Below the pieces are notes generated by a model. It was not told the origin of the DNA and ran no database searches. It worked only from the letters and a program-made list of their open reading frames with translations. The translations under genes were made by a program, and so were the position numbers. Source: Aphanomyces cochlioides (Eukaryota; Oomycota; Saprolegniomycetes; Saprolegniales; Verrucalvaceae). Taken from it: a stretch of 31,267 bases of DNA. Of this stretch, positions 23,801 through 31,267 are shown in pieces (positions within the stretch are counted from its first letter, which is position 1; every line of letters begins with the position of its first letter). The DNA is taken from assembly GCA_019828595.1 (NCBI GenBank), contig JAHQRK010000086.1, forward strand, positions 1 through 31,267, in the 5' to 3' direction.

Positions 23801-26800
23801 CGTGGCGAGTGGGTGTCTCGATGGGGTCGAGATGTGCATGTGGCACGTGTGTACCAAGTGGAGAAAAAGTGGCATCGAGATGCAGTTTGTGGGGTATGCT
23901 TGGGACTCTCGCGTGTTGATTTCGGACCAAGTTGGTGCTTGGTCGTCCACCACACGAGCATGACACCTTTCAAACATGCCAGACGTGGCGAGTGGGTGTC
24001 TCGATGGGGTCGAGATGTGCATGTGGCACGTGTGTACCAAGTGGAGAAAAAGTGGCATCGAGATGCAGTTTGTGGGGTATGCTTGGGACTCTCGCGTGTT
24101 GATTTCGGACCAAGTTGGTGCTTGGTCGTCCACCACACGAGCATGACACCTTTCAAACATGCCAGACGTGGCGAGTGGGTGTCTCGATGGGGTCGAGATG
24201 TGCATGTGGCACGTGTGTACCAAGTGGAGAAAAAGTGGCATCGAGATGCAGTTTGTGGGGTATGCTTGGGACTCTCGCGTGTTGATTTCGGACCAAGTTG
24301 GTGCTTGGTCGTCCACCACACGAGCATGACACCTTTCAAACATGCCAGACGTGGCGAGTGGGTGTCTCGATGGGGTCGAGATGTGCATGTGGCACGTGTG
24401 TACCAAGTGGAGAAAAAGTGGCATCGAGATGCAGTTTGTGGGGTATGCTTGGGACTCTCGCGTGTTGATTTCGGACCAAGTTGGTGCTTGGTCGTCCACC
24501 ACACGAGCATGACACCTTTCAAACATGCCAGACGTGGCGAGTGGGTGTCTCGATGGGGTCGAGATGTGCATGTGGCACGTGTGTACCAAGTGGAGAAAAA
24601 GTGGCATCGAGATGCAGTTTGTGGGGTATGCTTGGGACTCTCGCGTGTTGATTTCGGACCAAGTTGGTGCTTGGTCGTCCACCACACGAGCATGACACCT
24701 TTCAAACATGCCAGACGTGGCGAGTGGGTGTCTCGATGGGGTCGAGATGTGCATGTGGCACGTGTGTACCAAGTGGAGAAAAAGTGGCATCGAGATGCAG
24801 TTTGTGGGGTATGCTTGGGACTCTCGCGTGTTGATTTCGGACCAAGTTGGTGCTTGGTCGTCCACCACACGAGCATGACACCTTTCAAACATGCCAGACG
24901 TGGCGAGTGGGTGTCTCGATGGGGTCGAGATGTGCATGTGGCACGTGTGTACCAAGTGGAGAAAAAGTGGCATCGAGATGCAGTTTGTGGGGTATGCTTG
25001 GGACTCTCGCGTGTTGATTTCGGACCAAGTTGGTGCTTGGTCGTCCACCACACGAGCATGACACCTTTCAAACATGCCAGACGTGGCGAGTGGGTGTCTC
25101 GATGGGGTCGAGATGTGCATGTGGCACGTGTGTACCAAGTGGAGAAAAGTGGCATCGAGATGCAGTTTGTGGGGTATGCTTGGGACTCTCGCGTGTTGAT
25201 TTCGGACCAAGTTGGTGCTTGGTCGTCCACCACACGAGCATGACACCTTTCAAACATGCCAGACGTGGCGAGTGGGTGTCTCGATGGGGTCGAGATGTGC
25301 ATGTGGCACGTGTGTACCAAGTGGAGAAAAAGTGGCATCGAGATGCAGTTTGTGGGGTATGCTTGGGACTCTCGCGTGTTGATTTCGGACCAAGTTGGTG
25401 CTTGGTCGTCCACCACACGAGCATGACACCTTTCAAACATGCCAGACGTGGCGAGTGGGTGTCTCGATGGGGTCGAGATGTGCATGTGGCACGTGTGTAC
25501 CAAGTGGAGAAAAAGTGGCATCGAGATGCAGTTTGTGGGGTATGCTTGGGACTCTCGTGTTGATTTCGGACCAAGTTGGTGCTTGGTCGTCCACCACACG
25601 AGCATGACACCTTTCAAACATGCCAGACGTGGCGAGTGGGTGTCTCGATGGGGTCGAGATGTGCATGTGGCACGTGTGTACCAAGTGGAGAAAAAGTGGC
25701 ATCGAGATGCAGTTTGTGGGGTATGCTTGGGACTCTCGCGTGTTGATTTCGGACCAAGTTGGTGCTTGGTCGTCCACCACACGAGCATGACACCTTTCAA
25801 ACATGCCAGACGTGGCGAGTGGGTGTCTCGATGGGGTCGAGATGTGCATGTGGCACGTGTGTACCAAGTGGAGAAAAAGTGGCATCGAGATGCAGTTTGT
25901 GGGGTATGCTTGGGACTCTCGCGTGTTGATTTCGGACCAAGTTGGTGCTTGGTCGTCCACCACACGAGCATGACACCTTTCAAACATGCCAGACGTGGCG
26001 AGTGGGTGTCTCGATGGGGTCGAGATGTGCATGTGGCACGTGTGTACCAAGTGGAGAAAAAGTGGCATCGAGATGCAGTTTGTGGGGTATGCTTGGGACT
26101 CTCGCGTGTTGATTTCGGACCAAGTTGGTGCTTGGTCGTCCACCACACGAGCATGACACCTTTCAAACATGCCAGACGTGGCGAGTGGGTGTCTCGATGG
26201 GGTCGAGATGTGCATGTGGCACGTGTGTACCAAGTGGAGAAAAAGTGGCATCGAGATGCAGTTTGTGGGGTATGCTTGGGACTCTCGCGTGTTGATTTCG
26301 GACCAAGTTGGTGCTTGGTCGTCCACCACACGAGCATGACACCTTTCAAACATGCCAGACGTGGCGAGTGGGTGTCTCGATGGGGTCGAGATGTGCATGT
26401 GGCACGTGTGTACCAAGTGGAGAAAAAGTGGCATCGAGATGCAGTTTGTGGGGTATGCTTGGGACTCTCGCGTGTTGATTTCGGACCAAGTTGGTGCTTG
26501 GTCGTCCACCACACGAGCATGACACCTTTCAAACATGCCAGACGTGGCGAGTGGGTGTCTCGATGGGGTCGAGATGTGCATGTGGCACGTGTGTACCAAG
26601 TGGAGAAAAAGTGGCATCGAGATGCAGTTTGTGGGGTATGCTTGGGACTCTCGCGTGTTGATTTCGGACCAAGTTGGTGCTTGGTCGTCCACCACACGAG
26701 CATGACACCTTTCAAACATGCCAGACGTGGCGAGTGGGTGTCTCGATGGGGTCGAGATGTGCATGTGGCACGTGTGTACCAAGTGGAGAAAAAGTGGCAT

Positions 26801-28060
26801 CGAGATGCAGTTTGTGGGGTATGCTTGGGACTCTCGCGTGTTGATTTCGGACCAAGTTGGTGCTTGGTCGTCCACCACACGAGCATGACACCTTTCAAAC
26901 ATGCCAGACGTGGCGAGTGGGTGTCTCGATGGGGTCGAGATGCATGTGGCACGTGTGTACCAAGTGGAGAAAAAGTGGCATCGAGATGCAGTTTGTGGGG
27001 TATGCTTGGGACTCTCGCGTGTTGATTTCGGACCAAGTTGGTGCTTGGTCGTCCACCACACGAGCATGACACCTTTCAAACATGCCAGACGTGGCGAGTG
27101 GGTGTCTCGATGGGGTCGAGATGTGCATGTGGCACGTGTGTACCAAGTGGAGAAAAAGTGGCATCGAGATGCAGTTTGTGGGGTATGCTTGGGACTCTCG
27201 CGTGTTGATTTCGGACCAAGTTGGTGCTTGGTCGTCCACCACACGAGCATGACACCTTTCAAACATGCCAGACGTGGCGAGTGGGTGTCTCGATGGGGTC
27301 GAGATGTGCATGTGGCACGTGTGTACCAAGTGGAGAAAAAGTGGCATCGAGATGCAGTTTGTGGGGTATGCTTGGGACTCTCGCGTGTTGATTTCGGACC
27401 AAGTTGGTGCTTGGTCGTCCACCACACGAGCATGACACCTTTCAAACATGCCAGACGTGGCGAGTGGGTGTCTCGATGGGGTCGAGATGTGCATGTGGCA
27501 CGTGTGTACCAAGTGGAGAAAAAGTGGCATCGAGATGCAGTTTGTGGGGTATGTTGGGACTCTCGCGTGTTGATTTCGGACCAAGTTGGTGCTTGGTCGT
27601 CCACCACACGAGCATGACACCTTTCAAACATGCCAGACGTGGCGAGTGGGTGTCTCGATGGGGTCGAGATGTGCATGTGGCACGTGTGTACCAAGTGGAG
27701 AAAAAGTGGCATCGAGATGCAGTTTGTGGGGTATGCTTGGGACTCTCGCGTGTTGATTTCGGACCAAGTTGGTGCTTGGTCGTCCACCACACGAGCATGA
27801 CACCTTTCAAACATGCCAGACGTGGCGAGTGGGTGTCTCGATGGGGTCGAGATGTGCATGTGGCACGTGTGTACCAAGTGGAGAAAAAGTGGCATCGAGA
27901 TGCAGTTTGTGGGGTATGCTTGGGACTCTCGCGTGTTGATTTCGGACCAAGTTGGTGCTTGGTCGTCCACCACACGAGCGTGACACCTTTCAAACATGCC
28001 AGACGTGGCGAGTGGGTGTCTCGATGGGGTCGAGATGTGCATGTGGCACGTGTGTACCAA
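17891..28060 (+). repeat. Homogeneous block B
   Basis: These are near-identical units with the same classes of rare marker as block A: loss of AC in CCACCACACG at about 18652, A4 at about 20212, 20759 and 25143, G-A6 at about 22217, 23131 and 23494, loss of TG at about 26940, and loss of C before TTGGG at about 27552. A private marker is loss of GC in CTCTCGCGTG at about 25556. Between these the units look identical to the reference monomer. Confidence 0.85.
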
Positions 28061-31000
28061 GTGAAAAAAGTGGCATCGAGATGCAGTTTGTGGGTATGCT
28101 TGGGACTCTCGCGTGTTGATTTCGGACCAAGTTGGTGCTTGGTCGTCCACCACACGAGCATGACACCTTTTCAAACATGCCAGACGTGGCGAGTGGGTGT
28201 CTCGATGGGGTCGAGATGTGCATGTGGCACGTGTGTACCAAGTGAAAAAAGTGGCATCGAGATGCAGTTTGTGGGGTATGCTTGGGACTCTCGCGTGTTG
28301 ATTTCGGACCAAGTTGGTGCTTGGTCGTCCACCACACGAGCATGACACCTTTCAAACATGCCAGACGTGGCAGTGGGTGTCTCGATGGGGTCGAGATGTG
28401 CATGTGGCACGTGTGTACCAAGTGGAGAAAAAGTGGCATCGAGATGCAGTTTGTGGGGTATGCTTGGGACTCTCGCGTGTTGATTTCGGACCAAGTTGGT
28501 GCTTGGTCGTCCACCACACGAGCATGACACCTTTCAAACATGCCAGACGTGGCGAGTGGGTGTCTCGATGGGGTCGAGATGTGCATGTGGCACGTGTGTA
28601 CCAAGTGGAGAAAAAGTGGCATCGAGATGCAGTTTGTGGGGTATGCTTGGGACTCTCGCGTGTTGATTTCGGACCAAGTTGGTGCTTGGTCGTCCACCAC
28701 ACGAGCATGACACCTTTCAAACATGCCAGACGTGGCGAGTGGGTGTCTCGATGGGTCGAGAATGTGCATGTGGCACGTGTGTACCAAGTGGAGAAAAAGT
28801 GGCATCGAGATGCAGTTTGTGGGGTATGCTTGGGACTCTCGCGTGTTGATTTCGGACCAAGTTGGTGCTTGGTCGTCCACCACACGAGCATGACACCTTC
28901 AAACATGCCAGACGTGGCGAGTGGGTGTCTCGATGGGGTCAAGATGTGCATGTGGCACGTGTGTACCAAGTGAGAAAAAAGTGGCATCGAGATGCAGTTT
29001 GTGGGGTATGCTTGGGACTCTCGCGTGTTGATTTCGGACCAAGTTGGTGCTTGGTCGTCCACCACACGAGCATGACACCTTTCAAACATGCCAGACGTGG
29101 CAGGTGGGTGTCTCGATGGGGTCGAGATGTGCATGTGGCACGTGTGTACCAAGTGGAGAAAAAAGTGGCATCGAGATGCAGTTTGTGGGGTATGTTTGGG
29201 ACTCTCGCGTGTTGATTTCGGACCAAGTTGGTGCTTGGTCGTCCACCACACGAGCATGACACCTTCAAACATGCCAGACGTGGCGAGTGGGTGTCTCGAT
29301 GGGGTCAAGTGCATGTGGCACGTGTGTTCCAAGTGAAGAAGTGGCATCGAGATGCAGTTTGTGGGGTATGCTTGGGACTCTCGCGTGTTGATTTCGGACC
29401 AAGTTGGTGCTTGGTCGTCCACCACACGAGCGTGACACCTTTCAAACATGCCAGACGTGGCGAGTGGGTGTCTCGATGAGGTCGAGATGTGCATGTGGCA
29501 CGTGTGTACCAAGTGGAGAAAAAGTGGCATCGAGATGCAGTTTGTGGGGTATGCTTGGGACTCTCGCGTGTTGATTTCGGACCAAGTTGGTGCTTGGTCG
29601 TCCACCACACGAGCATGACACCTTTCAAACATGCCAGACGTGGCGAGTGGGTGTCTCGATGGGGTCGAGATGTGCATGTGGCACGTGTGTTAAGTGGAGA
29701 AAAAGTGGCATCGAGATGCAGTTTGTGGGGTATGCTTGGGACTCTCGCGTGTTGATTTCGGACCAAGTTGTGCTTGGTCGTCCACCACACGAGCATGACA
29801 CCTTTCAAACATGCCAGACGTGGCGAGTGGGTGTCTCGATGGGGTCGAGATGTGCATGTGGCACGTGTGTACCAAGTGGAGAAAGTGGCATGAGATGCAG
29901 TTTGTGGGTATGCTTGGGACTCTCGCGTGTTGATTTCGGACCAAGTTGGTCTTTGGTCGTCCACCACACGAGCATGACACCTTCAAACATGCCAGACGTG
30001 GCGAGTGGGTGTCTCGATGGGGTCGAGATGTGCATGTGGCACGTGTGTACCAAGTGAAAAAAGTGGCATCGAGATGCAGTTTGTGGGGTATGCTTGGGAC
30101 TCTCGCGCATGTTGATTTCGGACCAAGTTGGTGCTTGGTCGTCACCACACGAGCATGACACCTTTCGAACATGCCAGACGTGGCGAGTGGGTGTCTCGAT
30201 GGGGTCGAGATGTGCATGTGGCACGTGTGTACCAAGTGGAGAAAAAGTCGCATAAGAGAAATGCAGTTTGTGGTATGTTTGGGACTCTCGCGTGTTGATT
30301 TCGGACCAACTGGTGCTTGGTCGTCCACCACACGAGCATGACACCTTTCAAACATGCCAGACGTGGCGAGTGGGTGTCTCGATGGGGTCGAGATGTGCAT
30401 GTGGCACGTGTGTTCCATGGAAAAAAGTGGCATCGAAATGCAGTTTGTGGGGTATGCTTGAACTCTCGCCATGTTGATTTCGGACCAAGTTGGTGCTTGG
30501 TCGTCCACACGACATGACACCTTTCAAACATGCCGACGTGGCGAGTGGGTGTCTCGATGGGGTCGAGATGTGCATGTGGCACGTGTGTAACATGGAGAAA
30601 AAGTGGCATCGAGATGCAGTTTGTGGGGTATGCTTGGACTCTCGGTGTTGATTTCGGACCAAGTTGGTGCTTGGTCGTCCACCACACGAGCATGACACCT
30701 TCAAACATGCCAGACGTGGCGAGTGGGTGTCTCGATGGGGTCGAGATGTGCATGTGGCACGTGTGTACCAAGTGGAGAAAAAGTGGCATCGAGATGCAGT
30801 TTGTGGGGTATGCTTGGGACTCTCGCGTGTTGATTTCGGACCAAGTTGGTGCTGGTCGTCCACCACACGAGCATGACACCTTTCAAACATGCCAGACGTG
30901 GCGAGTGGGTGTCTCGATGGGGTCGAGATGTGCATGTGGCACGTGTGTACCAAGTGGAGAAAGAGTGGCATGAGATGCAGTTTGTTGGGGTATCTTGGGA

Positions 31001-31213
31001 CTCTCGCGTGTTGATTTCGGACCAAGTTGGTGCTTGGTCGTCCACCACACGAGCATGACACCTTTCAAACATGCCAGACGTGGCGAGTGGGTGTCTCGAT
31101 GGGGTCGAGATGTGCATGTGGCACGTGTGTACCAAGTGGAGAAAAAGTGGCATCGAGATGCAGTTTGTGGGGTATGCTTGGGACTCTCGCGTGTTGATTT
31201 CGGACCAAGTCGT
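28061..31213 (+). repeat. Right edge of array, diverged units
   Basis: Indels increase again from about 28061 and become dense after about 29250. Examples are GGTCAAGTGCATG near 29305, GTGTTAAGTGG near 29690, CATAAGAGAAATGC near 30250, TTCCATGGAAAAAAG near 30413, CTCGCCATGTTG near 30467 and GTCCACACGACATG near 30504. The final complete unit (about 31128 onward) looks normal until the array breaks off after GGACCAAGT at 31210. Confidence 0.8.
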
Positions 31214-31267
31214 ACACACCCACTCGCCCACGTCTGGCATGTTTAGAAAGGTGTCATGCTCGTGTGG
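31214..31267 (-). repeat. Inverted satellite segment at window end
   Basis: After CCAAGT (31210) and CGT, the sequence matches the reverse complement of the monomer from ACACCCACTCGCC to CTCGTGTGG, with an extra C near 31229 and an extra A near 31245. It pairs with 31045-31094, leaving about 120 bases between the arms. The array therefore changes orientation within a few bases. The segment runs off the window, so the length of the inverted part is unknown. Confidence 0.9.

Larger units (their letters stand above)
668..31213 (+). repeat. 183-bp tandem satellite array, about 167 copies
   Basis: The array is head-to-tail and its monomer is 183 bp. This is measured directly from successive GTGTACCAAG starts at 11471 and 11654, and the same spacing recurs through the core. 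About 30.5 kb divided by about 182.6 bp gives roughly 167 units. All units face the same way until 31213. Most variants are small indels that change unit length: 181 bp when both Gs are lost from GGAGAAAAAG, 182 bp when one base is lost. There are no unique spacers between units. The length is near nucleosomal repeat length, as in many centromeric and subtelomeric satellites (general knowledge of satellites, not evidence for this one). I do not recognise the monomer as a named family. The copy number is that of the assembly and may not be the true number. Confidence 0.97.

Noticed and set aside
668..31213. Long open frames on both strands as a giant repeat-protein gene
   Set aside because: The frames are open because the unit is 61 codons with very few stops. 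Three frames on two strands are open at once, frames shift at every indel, and no start context, domain or promoter is visible.
668..31213. CRISPR array
   Set aside because: The whole 183-bp unit is repeated without unique spacers, and the repeat is far longer than CRISPR repeats. No cas genes are present.
668..31213. Tandem 5S rRNA or tRNA gene cluster
   Set aside because: The unit has no 5S rRNA sequence, no tRNA cloverleaf and no convincing A-box or B-box pair.
668..31213. LTR, helitron or other transposon made of satellite units
   Set aside because: No transposase or polymerase motifs, terminal repeats or target duplications are visible at either boundary.
31100..31267. Telomere or chromosome end at the right side
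   Set aside because: No short telomeric repeat is present; the sequence simply turns into inverted satellite.

Overview
The window is almost entirely one tandem satellite array. Positions 1-667 are non-repetitive flank. From about 668 to about 31213 the sequence is a head-to-tail array of a 183-bp monomer, roughly 167 copies estimated from length. The last 54 bases (31214-31267) are the same satellite on the opposite strand. I found no intact gene, RNA gene, recognisable transposon or CRISPR array. A monomer close to nucleosomal length, repeated over 30 kb beside a poorly coding flank, suggests nuclear DNA of a eukaryote (centromeric, pericentromeric or subtelomeric heterochromatin). The sequence does not identify the organism; a protist, oomycete or fungus would fit but is a guess.

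Layout: (1) 1-510, unique DNA with short, frame-interrupted coding-like stretches, perhaps a gene remnant. (2) 511-667, a short AT-richer spacer with a perfect 9-bp-arm hairpin at 524-546. (3) 668 to about 6950, the left edge of the array, rich in 1-3 base indels. (4) About 6950-17700, a more homogeneous block A, including about 16 consecutive units with no difference seen (about 11125-14040). (5) 17700-17890, a scar of one degenerate and one truncated unit. (6) About 17890-28060, homogeneous block B. (7) About 28061-31213, an indel-rich right edge. (8) 31214-31267, inverted satellite.

The consensus monomer (for example 11471-11653) is about 54% GC by hand count, with more G (62) than C (37) on the + strand and 11 CpG. 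It holds two short perfect dyads, an A5 tract and a CACGTG palindrome across the unit boundary. Because 183 is divisible by three and the unit has only three stop codons over six frames, one + frame and two - frames stay open for kilobases. I read these as an arithmetic by-product, not genes.

The most interesting points are these. Blocks A and B carry the same ordered series of rare indel markers with different whole-unit spacing. Diversity is concentrated at the array edges. A scar marks the boundary between the blocks. The array turns over at the right end. Each could be real satellite evolution or a long-read assembly effect, and the tests that separate these are given with each finding.
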